A stretch of 64,000 nt of DNA from Microbacterium sp. cx-55 (GCF_021117345.1 NZ_CP088261.1:1488001-1552000), one strand, 5' to 3'; positions 28,843-37,808 are shown, counted from the first letter of the stretch. Translations and numbers: made by a program. The notes: a model not told the origin generated them from the sequence alone.

Positions 28843-30441
28843 GTGCTTGCCGTGCACAACCTCGAAATCCGCGTGGGCGCTCGCGTGCTCATGTCCGACG
28901 TCGATTTCCGGGTCGGGCAGGGCGACAAGATCGGGCTGGTCGGTCGGAACGGTGCCGGGAAGACCACGCTCACCAAGGTGCTCGCGGGAGATCTGATCCC
29001 CGCGGACGGTGCGGTCGAGCGCACCGGCGAGCTGGGCTACCTGCCGCAGGACCCGCGCACGGGCGACCCGGAGATGCTCGCGCGCACCCGCATCCTGGAC
29101 GCCCGGGGGCTCGGTACTCTCGCGATCGGGATGCAGGAGTCCTCGCTCGAGATGGCCGACGAAGATCCCGAGGTCGCCGCGAAGGCCATGCGCCGGTACG
29201 GCTCGCTGACGGAGCGCTTCGAAGCGCTCGGCGGCTATTCGGCCGAGGCCGAGGCCGCCTCGATCGCCCACAACCTGTCGCTGCCCGACCGCATCCTCGA
29301 CCAGCCGCTGAAGACGCTCTCCGGTGGTCAGCGCCGTCGCATCGAGCTCGCCCGCATCCTGTTCTCGGACGCCGACACGATGATCCTCGACGAGCCGACC
29401 AACCACCTCGACGCCGACAGTGTCGTGTGGCTCCGCGAGTTCTTGAAGAACTACAAGGGCGGGCTGATCGTGATCAGCCACGACGTCGAACTCGTGGGCG
29501 AGACGGTGAACCGGGTGTTCTACCTCGATGCGAACCGTCAGGTCATCGACGTCTACAACATGAACTGGAAGAACTACCTGCGCCAGCGGGTCGCCGACGA
29601 GGAGCGCCGCAAGAAGGAGCGCGTCAACGTCGAGAAGAAGGCGACCGCGCTGCAGCTGCAGGCCGCTCGCTTCGGTGCGAAGGCCTCGAAGGCCGCCGCC
29701 GCGCACCAGATGGTCGCGCGCGCCGAGAAGATGCTCTCGGGCCTCGACGATGTGCGTCAGGATGAGCGCGTCGCGAAGCTCCGGTTCCCGAAGCCCGCTC
29801 CGTGCGGCAAGACGCCGCTGATGGCGCGGGGGCTGTCGAAGTCCTACGGCTCGCTCGAGATCTTCACCGACGTCGACCTCGCGATCGACCGCGGTTCCCG
29901 GGTCGTCATCCTCGGCTTCAACGGTGCGGGAAAGACCACGCTGCTCCGGATGCTGGCGGGCGTCGACATTCCCGACACCGGCATCATCGAGCCCGGCCAC
30001 GGCCTGAAGATCGGCTACTACGCGCAGGAGCACGAGAACCTCGACGTCGGTCGCTCGGTGCTCGAGAACATGATGTCGGCGGCGCCCGACATCACCGCCA
30101 CCGAGGCGCGGAAGGTGCTGGGATCGTTCCTGTTCACCGGCGATGACGTGCTGAAGCCGGCCGGGGTGCTCTCCGGTGGCGAGAAGACACGCCTCTCGCT
30201 CGCGACCCTCGTGGTCTCGAGCGCGAACATGCTGCTGCTCGACGAGCCCACCAACAACCTCGACCCCGCCTCGCGGGAAGAGATCCTCGGCGCGCTGGCG
30301 CACTACGAGGGTGCCGTGGTGCTGGTCTCGCACGACGAGGGCGCGGTCGAAGCGCTGAACCCCGAGCGTGTGCTCATCCTTCCGGACGGCGTGGAAGACA
30401 TCTGGGGTCGCGACTACGCCGACCTCGTCGCGCTCGCCTGA
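28843..30441 (+). CDS. ABC-F family ATP-binding protein
   Basis: The 532-residue soluble protein has two ABC domains: Walker A GRNGAGKTTLTK with LSGGQRRRIELARILF and DEPTNHLDADS, then GFNGAGKTTLLR with LSGGEKTRLSLATLV and DEPTNNLDPAS. A charged linker (RQRVADEERRKKERVNVEKKAT) joins them. No membrane domain exists. ABC-F proteins act on the ribosome E site as translation factors or antibiotic-resistance proteins; this one looks like a housekeeping type. The start is GTG at 28843. TAGAAT at about 28789 may be its -10 box. Confidence 0.92.
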   Translation: MLAVHNLEIRVGARVLMSDVDFRVGQGDKIGLVGRNGAGKTTLTKVLAGDLIPADGAVERTGELGYLPQDPRTGDPEMLARTRILDARGLGTLAIGMQESSLEMADEDPEVAAKAMRRYGSLTERFEALGGYSAEAEAASIAHNLSLPDRILDQPLKTLSGGQRRRIELARILFSDADTMILDEPTNHLDADSVVWLREFLKNYKGGLIVISHDVELVGETVNRVFYLDANRQVIDVYNMNWKNYLRQRVADEERRKKERVNVEKKATALQLQAARFGAKASKAAAAHQMVARAEKMLSGLDDVRQDERVAKLRFPKPAPCGKTPLMARGLSKSYGSLEIFTDVDLAIDRGSRVVILGFNGAGKTTLLRMLAGVDIPDTGIIEPGHGLKIGYYAQEHENLDVGRSVLENMMSAAPDITATEARKVLGSFLFTGDDVLKPAGVLSGGEKTRLSLATLVVSSANMLLLDEPTNNLDPASREEILGALAHYEGAVVLVSHDEGAVEALNPERVLILPDGVEDIWGRDYADLVALA

Positions 30442-30483
30442 CCGTCATCGCCGCCCCTCGCTCGGTGGCGGTCCCGCGCCGGG

Positions 30484-31329
30484 TCAGTGACCGATGTGGT
30501 CGAGCAGGGCGTCCTCGTCGACCGCATCCCGGTCGGTACGACGCGCGCGCGCCGGACGAGGAGCGTCGGGGACCCGGTCCTCGGCAGCGTCTTCGCGGGC
30601 GTGCTTCACCTCGGTACGGATGATGTAGCCGATGAAGACGAACCCCATGATCGCGAACAGGATCCACTGGATTGCGTAGGACAGGAACGGTCCGGGGTCG
30701 ATTGACGGGGCATCGAGCGGCTGCGGACGTTCGGTCGGTGCCGGGTCCTCCGTCGCCAGGATGCCGTACGCGCTGGTGATCGTGTCGGGCCCCGCGGTCT
30801 CCGCGATGAGCGGTAGCGCGATCGTGGGCACCTGCCCCGCGGGGGCGCTCCGGCCCGATGTGGGAAGAGCCTCACCGGGCCGCATTCGCACCGTGATCGT
30901 CACGTCGCCCGCGGGCGGCGCAGCGATGACGGCGGGGCCGTCGCCGGATTCCGCCGGCGGAACCCAACCGCGGTTGACGATGAGGATCCGGCCGTCGTCC
31001 GCCCGGAACGGAACGAGCACCTCGAAGGCAGAGGTGCCGCCGTGCGGCCGGTTGCGCACCACCAACTGGTCGTCCGGCAGGTAGCTGCCCTCGACCGCCA
31101 CGGGATGCCACTCGAGCTCCCCGTCGAAGACATCGACGGACGACACCGCGTCATCGAGCGCGAGCGGTGCCGCGTCGTAGTTCCGCTCGGCGAGAGCGAG
31201 TTGCTCGGCGCGCGCGTCATTGCGGGAGAACTGCCAGTTCGACAGCATCACGCAGATGATCGCGAAGATCAGCGCGATCGCGGCGTACACCGACCAACGG
31301 ACCGCCGCGGGGGCCGTCTTCAGGTTCAC
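30484..31329 (-). CDS. SURF1 family cytochrome oxidase biogenesis protein
   Basis: 281 residues from the GTG at 31329, which overlaps the upstream small gene stop (GTGA). The SURF1 pattern is two membrane helices (about residues 10-30 and 222-243) flanking an outside domain, with SNWQFSRNDAR, NRPHGGTSAFEVLVPFR and ILIVNRGWVPP. SURF1 helps insert heme A into cytochrome oxidase subunit I, which fits with ctaA and ctaB in this window. The tail is rich in Arg and Asp. Confidence 0.9.
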   Translation of the reverse strand: MNLKTAPAAVRWSVYAAIALIFAIICVMLSNWQFSRNDARAEQLALAERNYDAAPLALDDAVSSVDVFDGELEWHPVAVEGSYLPDDQLVVRNRPHGGTSAFEVLVPFRADDGRILIVNRGWVPPAESGDGPAVIAAPPAGDVTITVRMRPGEALPTSGRSAPAGQVPTIALPLIAETAGPDTITSAYGILATEDPAPTERPQPLDAPSIDPGPFLSYAIQWILFAIMGFVFIGYIIRTEVKHAREDAAEDRVPDAPRPARARRTDRDAVDEDALLDHIGH

Positions 31330-31532
31330 GCGGGGCGCTCCGCATCCGTCAGCGCCGCGACCGCCACGGGAAATGAGCGCGACGTCAGAAATCCGCGCAG
31401 ATAGTCGACGTGCGCGTCGCACGCGACCCACGTCTTACGGCGATCGGCGGTGTGGATACGGGGATTACGCCACTCGATGCGCCAGCTCGCGCTGTCGCGG
31501 CATCCTGCCCGTGAGCACATCGCATCGGTCAT
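31326..31532 (-). CDS. Small cysteine-containing protein, conserved in actinobacteria
   Basis: 68 residues with two cysteine/histidine pairs, CSRAGC and ACDAHVDYL, and the motif WRNPRIHTADRRKTWVACDAH. These could form a small zinc site. I recall near-identical small proteins labelled acetone carboxylase in databases, which is not credible for this size. It is coupled by 4-nt overlaps to SURF1 downstream and to the DUF3099 gene upstream, so a link to oxidase assembly is possible but unproven. Confidence 0.8.
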   Translation of the reverse strand: MTDAMCSRAGCRDSASWRIEWRNPRIHTADRRKTWVACDAHVDYLRGFLTSRSFPVAVAALTDAERPA

Positions 31533-31903
31533 TCTTCTGGCTTTCGCAGCGGCGTTTCGGTGATCCGGATGACGCGGTCCATGGGCTCCGCGGGGGCCGC
31601 CGGGGCAGCGGCCTCGGTCCGGGGCGCCGGTGCCTCCAGCATCCGTTCCGGATTGATGACCTCGGGACCGTGCGTGTCTTCTCCGACGTTCGCGATGACC
31701 ACCGCGATGTAGGGGAGGAACACGGCTCCCGCGGCGAAGACCCAGGTGTACCAGCCGTAGGGCGTCACGAGAGCCATCGCGATGAAGCAGGCGATGCGGA
31801 TGCCCATGGTGATCATGTACTTCGTGACCCGCGAACCTTCGTCCTCGCGCGGGGCACGCGGCAACGAGGTGGCCGACTGAGGGGTCTTCGAGGCTTTCTT
31901 CAC
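31529..31903 (-). CDS. DUF3099 family membrane protein
   Basis: 124 residues from a GTG at 31903. Two membrane helices are visible (MITMGIRIACFIAMALV and WVFAAGAVFLPYIAVVIANV), the DUF3099 layout, with an Ala/Pro-rich cytoplasmic tail. The function is unknown. It is the first gene of a three-gene operon ending with SURF1. A TAGGCT hexamer on the minus strand (31918-31913) is a possible -10 box. Confidence 0.8.
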   Translation of the reverse strand: MKKASKTPQSATSLPRAPREDEGSRVTKYMITMGIRIACFIAMALVTPYGWYTWVFAAGAVFLPYIAVVIANVGEDTHGPEVINPERMLEAPAPRTEAAAPAAPAEPMDRVIRITETPLRKPEE

Positions 31904-31943
31904 GGTGCGTCCAGCCTACGCCGGACGCACCGCGACGGACCCG

Positions 31944-32459
31944 TCAGGAGAGCGAGCCGTAGGAGCTGTAGTACGAACCGGCCGTGCTGAAGAGCGCGAC
32001 GAACCAGATGACGACGAAGATGCCGATGATCAGAGAAAGCGCGACGCCGACCCAACCGATCACGGTGCCCGCGATCGCAAGGCCGCGACCGTTCTCTCCG
32101 CTGCTCTTGAGCTGGCGGAGCGAGAGGTGACCGGTGATGACGCCGGCGACCGATCCGACGAACGGCAGGAAGACGAAGCCCGAGATCGAAGCGATCAACG
32201 AGATGATCGCGAGGACGTTGGTCTTCGGCGTGACCGGATACGGCGTGTACGACGGTGCCCCGTACGCGGGCTGTGACCCGTATGCGGGCTGGGCGCTGTA
32301 GCTCGGCGCCTGCGCGCCGTACGCAGGCGGAGCCCCGTACGCGGGCGGCGGGTACGCGGGCCCTGCGCCAGGTGCGGGCGGGGCCACCGGGGGTGCGGTG
32401 GGCGGCGTGGTCGGCGGAGTCGGCGGCGACTGCGGGTTGTCGGGGATCGGATCGCTCAT
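31944..32459 (-). CDS. DUF4190 domain membrane protein with Pro/Tyr-rich N-terminus
   Basis: 171 residues from the ATG at 32459, with AAAGGG upstream; an ATG at 32474 would place that site inside the gene. Residues 1-75 are low complexity, with repeats of the type AYGAPPAYGAQ, then two membrane helices (VLAIISLIASISGFVFLPFVGSV and AIAGTVIGWVGVALSLIIGI) and GHLSLRQLKSSGENGRGLA between them, the DUF4190 pattern. Similar proline-rich proteins are common actinobacterial membrane proteins of unknown role. Confidence 0.82.
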   Translation of the reverse strand: MSDPIPDNPQSPPTPPTTPPTAPPVAPPAPGAGPAYPPPAYGAPPAYGAQAPSYSAQPAYGSQPAYGAPSYTPYPVTPKTNVLAIISLIASISGFVFLPFVGSVAGVITGHLSLRQLKSSGENGRGLAIAGTVIGWVGVALSLIIGIFVVIWFVALFSTAGSYYSSYGSLS

Positions 32460-32605
32460 GGGATGCCCTTTCATCGGCTCGAACCCCAGCGTTTCAGCGC
32501 ACGCTCCACACTGTCAAACGCAGCCGTCATGCATCGGAGCCGCCGATAGGCTGTTCAGTTGAGCCCGTCGCACCGCGGCGGTGCGCCCGACCCGAGGAGA
32601 ACGTC

Positions 32606-33316
32606 ATGTCGACCGAACGCGTGGTGCTGGTGACCGGAGGCAACCGAGGCATCGGTCGCGCTATCGCTGAACGTTTCGTGGCAGATGGGTACCGCGTCGC
32701 AGTGACGGCTCGCTCGGGTGAGGGCCCGGAGGGCACCCTGACCGTCCGCGCGGATGTCACCGATGCGGCGGCCCTCGATGCGGCCTACACCGAGATCGAA
32801 GCGAAACTCGGTCCGGTCGGGATCGTCGTCGCGAACGCCGGGATCACCCGCGACACGCTGCTGCTGCGGATGAGCGAGGACGACTTCGATGACGTCGTCG
32901 CCACGAACCTCGGCGGCACCTTCCGGGTGGTCAAGCGGGCAGCGAAGGGCCTGCTGCGGGCGCGCTGGGGCCGCGTCATCCTGATCTCCAGCGTCGTCGG
33001 ACTCTACGGATCTGCGGGTCAGATCAACTACTCGAGCTCGAAGAGCGGCCTGGTGGGCTTCGCCCGATCACTGACCCGCGAGCTCGGTTCGCGAGGAATC
33101 ACCGCGAACGTCGTCGCCCCCGGATTCATCCAGACCGACATGACCGCGGCTCTCCCGGAGGAGACGCAGGCCGAGTACAAGCGGAACATCCCCGCCGGAC
33201 GCTTCGCGAGCCCCGAAGAGGTCGCGGGCGTCGTCGCGTGGCTCGCCTCCGACGATGCGGCGTACATCTCCGGTGCGGTCATCCCCGTCGACGGCGGACT
33301 CGGGATGGGTCACTGA
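32606..33316 (+). CDS. fabG: 3-oxoacyl-ACP reductase FabG-like short-chain dehydrogenase
   Basis: 236 residues from the ATG at 32606 with CGAGGAGA upstream; the long open frame before it is non-coding. Short-chain dehydrogenase motifs are complete: cofactor site TGGNRGIG, NAG in VVANAGI, active-site ISSVVG and YSSSK (Tyr-x3-Lys), and IPVDGGLGMGH at the end. By similarity it reduces 3-oxoacyl-ACP in fatty acid synthesis; related mycobacterial FabG1 (MabA) has the same layout. A TAGGCT hexamer near 32546 may be the -10 box. Confidence 0.88.
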   Translation: MSTERVVLVTGGNRGIGRAIAERFVADGYRVAVTARSGEGPEGTLTVRADVTDAAALDAAYTEIEAKLGPVGIVVANAGITRDTLLLRMSEDDFDDVVATNLGGTFRVVKRAAKGLLRARWGRVILISSVVGLYGSAGQINYSSSKSGLVGFARSLTRELGSRGITANVVAPGFIQTDMTAALPEETQAEYKRNIPAGRFASPEEVAGVVAWLASDDAAYISGAVIPVDGGLGMGH

Positions 33317-33325
33317 GCCCGACCC

Positions 33326-34027
33326 TCACGCGGTCCGGTCGACCGCCGCGGCGATGGCGGCGCCCAGACGTTCCGGCTGCGAGAACTGCGGCCAGTGACC
33401 CGAGGCGAGTCGGACGACCTCCGAATCGGCGACTCGCGCGAACTCCTCCGCGGCTGCCGGCCACTCCGTGAGCATTGCGAGGAAGGCCGCCTGATCGGCG
33501 GAACCGGCGAGCACCGTGACCGGTACCGAGAAGCGCCGCTCATCGCGGAGTTCCACGGGATCCGTCGGTACTCGGCTCGGAACGGATGCGGTGAACGCTG
33601 CCGCGGCGCTACGGGTCTGCGGGTCGAGATCTGCGACGTCGGGTTCGTCGAAGAAGGTCCATCCGGGGAACGGGATGACGCCGTCGATCACCGGAAACTC
33701 CGAGATGATGCCGCCGGTCGGGGGCAGCGCGGTGTCGACCAGGATGACGCGTGCGACGCGGCCGGGGCGAGCATCCGCCGCGCCCCACACGACGTTGCCA
33801 CCTCCGCTGTGACCCACCAGGACGACGGGGTCATCGGACGCGTCGATCCGAGCGACGACGGCATCGATCCAGTCCGCGATGCCGATACCCGCGGAGTGCT
33901 CGGCATCCGCCCCGGTCCCGGGCATCGTCAGGGCGACGGGGCGATGCCCGGCGGATTCGAGGGCGGGCGCCACCGCCTCCCACGATGATGCGTCAAGCCA
34001 CAGACCGGGAACGAGCAGGATGTCCAT
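33326..34027 (-). CDS. Alpha/beta hydrolase
   Basis: 233 residues from the ATG at 34027 (MDILLVPGLWL). The fold is clear from the nucleophile elbow GHSGGGN (Ser), with an acid residue and a late histidine in ASGHWPQFSQPERLG. The substrate cannot be told. A TATCGT box lies exactly 7 nt before the ATG, which supports this start over the longer open frame and suggests a leaderless mRNA. It converges on fabG, with 9 nt between the stops. Confidence 0.82.
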   Translation of the reverse strand: MDILLVPGLWLDASSWEAVAPALESAGHRPVALTMPGTGADAEHSAGIGIADWIDAVVARIDASDDPVVLVGHSGGGNVVWGAADARPGRVARVILVDTALPPTGGIISEFPVIDGVIPFPGWTFFDEPDVADLDPQTRSAAAAFTASVPSRVPTDPVELRDERRFSVPVTVLAGSADQAAFLAMLTEWPAAAEEFARVADSEVVRLASGHWPQFSQPERLGAAIAAAVDRTA

Positions 34028-34034
34028 GCTCGGC

Positions 34035-34040
34035 ACGATA
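34035..34040 (-). promoter_or_regulatory. Putative leaderless -10 box of the alpha/beta hydrolase
   Basis: TATCGT on the minus strand, 7 nt before the ATG at 34027. Confidence 0.45.
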
Positions 34041-34170
34041 CGCCGCACCGGCGACACCCGAACAGGTCAGGAACGAAGAAGTGGATGAGGCACCCCGCTC
34101 GGTAACGTGAGCCGTGTCGGCCGTCCCGCGAGGTGCGGGGGAGGATGCCGGCGGGAATGAGACGAGACCC

Positions 34171-34617
34171 ATGGCCGCGAACGACGACACCGCAGGCGGA
34201 TTCACCGCGGAAGAGAAAGCCGCGATGAAGGACCGCGCGGCCGAGGCGCGGAAGGCGAAAGCCCGGAAGGGCAAGCAGTCGCCGGCGGAAGATGCCGCGG
34301 ACGTGCTCGCGAAGATCGCCGAGCTCGGAGACGCCGACCGGGCGCTCGCGGAGCGCGTGCACGACATCATCGCGAAGGCCGCGCCCTCGCTCGCGCCGAA
34401 GCTCTGGTATGGAATGCCCGCTTACGCGAGGGACGGCAAGGTCGTGTGCTTCTTCCAGGGTGCCGACAAGTTCAAGAGCCGATACTCCACGCTCGGGTTC
34501 AACGACGCCGCGAACCTCGACGACGGCGCGATGTGGCCGACCGCGTTTGCTCTCACCGACGCGGCGTCCATCGATGAGCAGGCCATCGCGGCACTCGTGG
34601 CCCGCGCGGTCGGCTGA
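34171..34617 (+). CDS. DUF1801 (YdhG-like) domain protein
   Basis: 148 residues from the ATG at 34171. A lysine/arginine-rich N-terminus is followed by the DUF1801 domain: LAERVHDIIAKAAPSLAPKLWYGMPAYARDGKVVCFFQGADKFKSRYSTLGF. Proteins of this fold are small cytoplasmic proteins related to bacterial YdhG and frataxin-like iron chaperones; the role is unknown. An alternative start is the GTG at 34114 (167 residues), which has a TAACGT box 5 nt upstream and may be the true leaderless start. Its stop is 4 nt from convergent serB. Confidence 0.78.
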   Translation: MAANDDTAGGFTAEEKAAMKDRAAEARKAKARKGKQSPAEDAADVLAKIAELGDADRALAERVHDIIAKAAPSLAPKLWYGMPAYARDGKVVCFFQGADKFKSRYSTLGFNDAANLDDGAMWPTAFALTDAASIDEQAIAALVARAVG

Positions 34618-34621
34618 GTCC

Positions 34622-35263
34622 TCACGGCAGCAGCGCGATGACCTCGCGAAGATCGACGGGGCCGACGACCAGATCGGCCTGCGCCCGGACCGCGGGTTTG
34701 GCGTTGAAGGCCAGCCCGAGCGCGGCGGCGCCGAGCATGAGCAGGTCGTTGGCGCCGTCGCCGATCGCGACGGAACGTCTCGGATCCACGCGGTAGGTGT
34801 CGCACCACTCCTGCAGCGCCCGGGCCTTCGCGGCCGCATCCACGATGTCGCCGTCCACTTCGCCGGTGAGGAGTCCGTCCGCCACCCCGAGGCGGTTGGC
34901 CCGCCACACGTCGACACCGAGGGACGGGGCGAGTTCGTCGAGGATCTCGTGGAATCCGCCCGAGACCACCGCGACGATCCCGTCGCGCTCGTGGACTGCG
35001 GCAACCAGCTCGCGAACGCCCGGAGTGGGCTCGATGCGGGTCTGCACGCGCGCGAACGCGGACGTGGGGACGCCGCGAAGCGCGGCGACCCGCGAGCGCA
35101 GGCTCGAGGCGAAGTCGACCTCGCCGCGCATCGCGGCCTCCGTCGCCGCAGCGACTTCGGCGCCGCGCCCGGCTTCGTCGGCGAGGAGTTCGATGACCTC
35201 GTTGCGGATCAGGGTCGAGTCTGCGTCGAGCACGACGAGCAGCCGCGCGGGGGAGGGAATCAC
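34622..35263 (-). CDS. serB: Phosphoserine phosphatase
   Basis: The 213-residue HAD-family enzyme has the nucleophile motif DADSTLIRNE near residue 13, VSGGFHEI (motif II region) and IGDGANDLLML (motif IV). This combination is the SerB signature; it makes serine from phosphoserine. Unlike many SerB proteins it has no N-terminal ACT domain. The start is GTG at 35263, with TACGGT 6 nt upstream, so the mRNA may be leaderless. Confidence 0.9.
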   Translation of the reverse strand: MIPSPARLLVVLDADSTLIRNEVIELLADEAGRGAEVAAATEAAMRGEVDFASSLRSRVAALRGVPTSAFARVQTRIEPTPGVRELVAAVHERDGIVAVVSGGFHEILDELAPSLGVDVWRANRLGVADGLLTGEVDGDIVDAAAKARALQEWCDTYRVDPRRSVAIGDGANDLLMLGAAALGLAFNAKPAVRAQADLVVGPVDLREVIALLP

Positions 35264-35269
35264 CCCTCC

Positions 35270-35275
35270 ACCGTA
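35270..35275 (-). promoter_or_regulatory. Putative leaderless -10 box of serB
   Basis: TACGGT on the minus strand, 6 nt before the GTG at 35263, in the short gap before glgC ends. Confidence 0.4.
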
Positions 35276-35285
35276 GCGGCGCAGA

Positions 35286-36530
35286 TCACTGCTCGACGCG
35301 GATGCCCTTACCGACCACCGTGATACCGGAGTCTGTCACGGTGAAGCCGCGCTGCAGGTCGCGTTCCCGGTCGACGCCGACCGTCGCGCCGTCGGCGAGC
35401 GACACGTTCTTATCGAGGATCGCCCGATGGATGCGGGCCCCTGCCCCGACCCGGACTCGGTCGAAGAGCACGGAGTCGGTGATCGTGGACCCCCCGCCCG
35501 CGAGCGTCCAGGGTCCGACCACGCTTCGCTCGAGGTGGGTACCGGAGAGCACGGAACCGAGCGACACGATCGAGTCGATGGTGTTGCCGATCCTGCCCTG
35601 CGCGTCGCGGACGAACTTGGCCGGCGGCGAGTTCACGAGCTGCGAATGGATCGGCCACTGCATGTTGTACAGGTTGAAGATCGGCAGCGTCGAGATCAGA
35701 TCGAGGTGCGCGTCGTAGAACGAGTCGATCGTGCCGACGTCCCGCCAGTAGGCGCGGTCGCGGTCGTTGGATCCGGGAACGTCGTTGCGGATGAAGTCGT
35801 AGACGGCCGCCTCGCCACGGTCGACGAAGTACGGCACGATGTCGCCGCCCATGTCATGGTTCGAGGTCGGCACCTCGCCATCCGTCTCGACGGCTTCGAT
35901 CAGCGCGTCGGTGTCGAAGATGTAGTTGCCCATTGACGCCAGCACCTCGTGGGGGCTGTCGATGAGTCCGGCCGGGCTCTGCGGCTTCTCGAGGAACGCG
36001 CGGATGCGGGTCGGGTCCTCCGGCTCGACGTCGATGACGCCGAACTGGTTCGCCAGACCGATCGGCTGTCGGATCCCCGCGACGGTCGCGCGTGCACCCG
36101 AGGCGATGTGCGCGTCGAGCATCTGCGTGAAGTCCATGCGGTACACGTGATCGGCGCCCACCACGACCACGATGTCGGGCTGCTCGTCGTTGATGAGGTT
36201 GAGGCTCTGCAGGATCGCGTCGGCCGAACCCGAGAACCACCTCTTGCCGAGCCGCTGCTGCGCCGGCACGGACGCGACGTAGGCGTCGAGCAGCGCGGAC
36301 ATCCGCCACGTCTGCGAGATGTGCCGGTCGAGGCTGTGCGACTTGTACTGCGTCAGCACGACGACTTGCCGAAGGCCCGAGTTGATCAGGTTCGAGATGG
36401 CGAAATCGATCAGGCGATACTGCCCTCCGAACGGAACCGCGGGCTTTGCCCGATCGGCCGTCAGCGGCATGAGTCGCTTTCCCTCGCCGCCGGCGAGGAT
36501 GATCCCTAGGACCTTGGGTGTACCCGGCAT
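35286..36530 (-). CDS. glgC: Glucose-1-phosphate adenylyltransferase
   Basis: The 414-residue enzyme makes ADP-glucose for glycogen and maltosyl donors. Motifs: the nucleotidyl site [41 protein letters not shown], and the left-handed beta-helix C-terminus with [21 protein letters not shown]. It is divergent from glgA with only 46 nt between the start codons. Its -10 box TAGTGT is 6 nt before the ATG, so it is probably leaderless. Confidence 0.95.
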   Translation of the reverse strand: MPGTPKVLGIILAGGEGKRLMPLTADRAKPAVPFGGQYRLIDFAISNLINSGLRQVVVLTQYKSHSLDRHISQTWRMSALLDAYVASVPAQQRLGKRWFSGSADAILQSLNLINDEQPDIVVVVGADHVYRMDFTQMLDAHIASGARATVAGIRQPIGLANQFGVIDVEPEDPTRIRAFLEKPQSPAGLIDSPHEVLASMGNYIFDTDALIEAVETDGEVPTSNHDMGGDIVPYFVDRGEAAVYDFIRNDVPGSNDRDRAYWRDVGTIDSFYDAHLDLISTLPIFNLYNMQWPIHSQLVNSPPAKFVRDAQGRIGNTIDSIVSLGSVLSGTHLERSVVGPWTLAGGGSTITDSVLFDRVRVGAGARIHRAILDKNVSLADGATVGVDRERDLQRGFTVTDSGITVVGKGIRVEQ

Positions 36531-36576
36531 GCCCCCACACTATGCCGGGCAGAGTGCCTGTACTAGCGTCCTTGAC
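36531..36576. promoter_or_regulatory. Divergent leaderless promoters of glgC and glgA
   Basis: The 46-nt gap holds TAGTGT on the minus strand (36542-36537, 6 nt before the glgC ATG) and TAGCGT on the plus strand (36564-36569, 7 nt before the glgA ATG). There is no room for ribosome sites on either side. The two promoters lie back to back, so they may interfere with or co-regulate each other. Confidence 0.55.
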
Positions 36577-37767
36577 ATGCGCGTTGACATCATTTCCAAG
36601 GAGTACCCGCCGGCTGTCTACGGCGGCGCTGGAGTTCACGTGACCGAACTCGTCAAGGCGCTTCGGGAGCGGATGGATGTGCAGGTGCGCGCGTTCGGCG
36701 AGCCCCGCGACGAGGCCGGGACGAGCTCGTACCCGGTGCCGTCCGAACTCGCGAGCGCGAACCCCGCTATTCAGACCCTCGGGACGGATCTCGAGATCGT
36801 CGGCGACGTCGCCGGGGCCGATGTCGTGCACAGCCACACCTGGTACGCGAACTTCGCCGGGTACGTCGCGTCGCTCCTGCACGGCATCCCGCACGTCGTC
36901 TCGGCGCACAGCCTCGAGCCGCTGCGCCCGTGGAAGGCGGAGCAGCTCGGCGGCGGGTACGCGGTGTCGAGCTTCGTGGAGCGGACGGCCTACGAGTCGG
37001 CGGCGGCCATCGTCGCCGTGAGCGGCGGTATGCGGGCCGACATTCTCCGGAGCTACCCGCAGGTCGACCCGGAGAAGGTGCACGTCATCTACAACGGCAT
37101 CGACGTGGAGGCATGGCAGCCGGTGGACGACGTCGAGCTCCTCGCGACGCTCGGCATCGATGCCGCGCGGCCCTCGGTCGTCTTCGTCGGTCGGATCACT
37201 CGGCAGAAGGGCCTGCCGTACCTGCTGCGCGCAGCGCGACTGCTTCCGCCGGAGGTGCAACTCGTCCTGTGCGCCGGAGCTCCCGATACCCCGGAGATCC
37301 TCGCCGAGGTCGAGGGGCTCGTCCGGGAGCTTCAGGAGACGCGTGAGGGAGTCGTGTGGATCGACCGCCACCTGCCCCGCCGCGAACTGTGCGCGGTGCT
37401 GACCTCTGCGACGACCTTCGTCTGCCCCTCGATCTACGAGCCGCTCGGAATCGTGAACCTCGAAGCCATGGCGTGCGGCGCCGCGGTGGTCGGCACCGCG
37501 ACCGGCGGAATCCCCGAAGTCGTCGAGGACGGCGTGACCGGTCGCCTCGTGCCGATCGAGCAGGTGCAGGACGGCACCGGCACGCCGGTCGACCCGGACC
37601 GCTTCGTGGCCGATCTCGCGCGGGTGCTGACCGAGGTCGTCTCCGATCCGATCCGCGCGCGGGAGTACGGCGCGGCGGGTCGCAAGCGCGCGGCGGACGA
37701 GTTCAGCTGGGCCCGGATCGCGGAGCAGACCGAGCAGCTGTACCGCTCGCTCGTGGGCGCCCGGTGA
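36577..37767 (+). CDS. glgA: Glycogen synthase / maltose-1-phosphate synthase, actinobacterial type
   Basis: 396 residues from the ATG at 36577; the frame is open earlier but inside glgC. The N-terminus ISKEYPPAVYGGAGVHVTELV and the GT-B C-terminal domain (VFVGRITRQKGLPYLLRAA, CPSIYEPLGIVNLEAMACGAAVV) define the actinobacterial GlgA family. Mycobacterium Rv1212c of this family is reported to join ADP-glucose and glucose-1-phosphate to maltose-1-phosphate (GlgM), so that activity is possible here. Divergent from glgC, its ADP-glucose supplier. Confidence 0.92.
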   Translation: MRVDIISKEYPPAVYGGAGVHVTELVKALRERMDVQVRAFGEPRDEAGTSSYPVPSELASANPAIQTLGTDLEIVGDVAGADVVHSHTWYANFAGYVASLLHGIPHVVSAHSLEPLRPWKAEQLGGGYAVSSFVERTAYESAAAIVAVSGGMRADILRSYPQVDPEKVHVIYNGIDVEAWQPVDDVELLATLGIDAARPSVVFVGRITRQKGLPYLLRAARLLPPEVQLVLCAGAPDTPEILAEVEGLVRELQETREGVVWIDRHLPRRELCAVLTSATTFVCPSIYEPLGIVNLEAMACGAAVVGTATGGIPEVVEDGVTGRLVPIEQVQDGTGTPVDPDRFVADLARVLTEVVSDPIRAREYGAAGRKRAADEFSWARIAEQTEQLYRSLVGAR

Positions 37768-37802
37768 CCTCGGCGAGGCGGCGACCCGCCGTACCCGGCA
37801 GC

Positions 37803-37808
37803 TAGGCT
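37803..37808 (+). promoter_or_regulatory. Putative leaderless -10 box of the orphan ABC ATPase
   Basis: TAGGCT, 7 nt before the ATG at 37816, in the 48-nt gap after glgA. Confidence 0.5.

Noticed and set aside
30442-30483. A terminator between the ABC-F and SURF1 genes
   Set aside because: A short CCGCC/GGCGG pairing exists but the loop is long and the stem weak; not enough for a call.
31326-31532. A toxin or antitoxin in the small gene before SURF1
   Set aside because: It lacks toxin-antitoxin features and is part of an operon with conserved oxidase-assembly neighbours.
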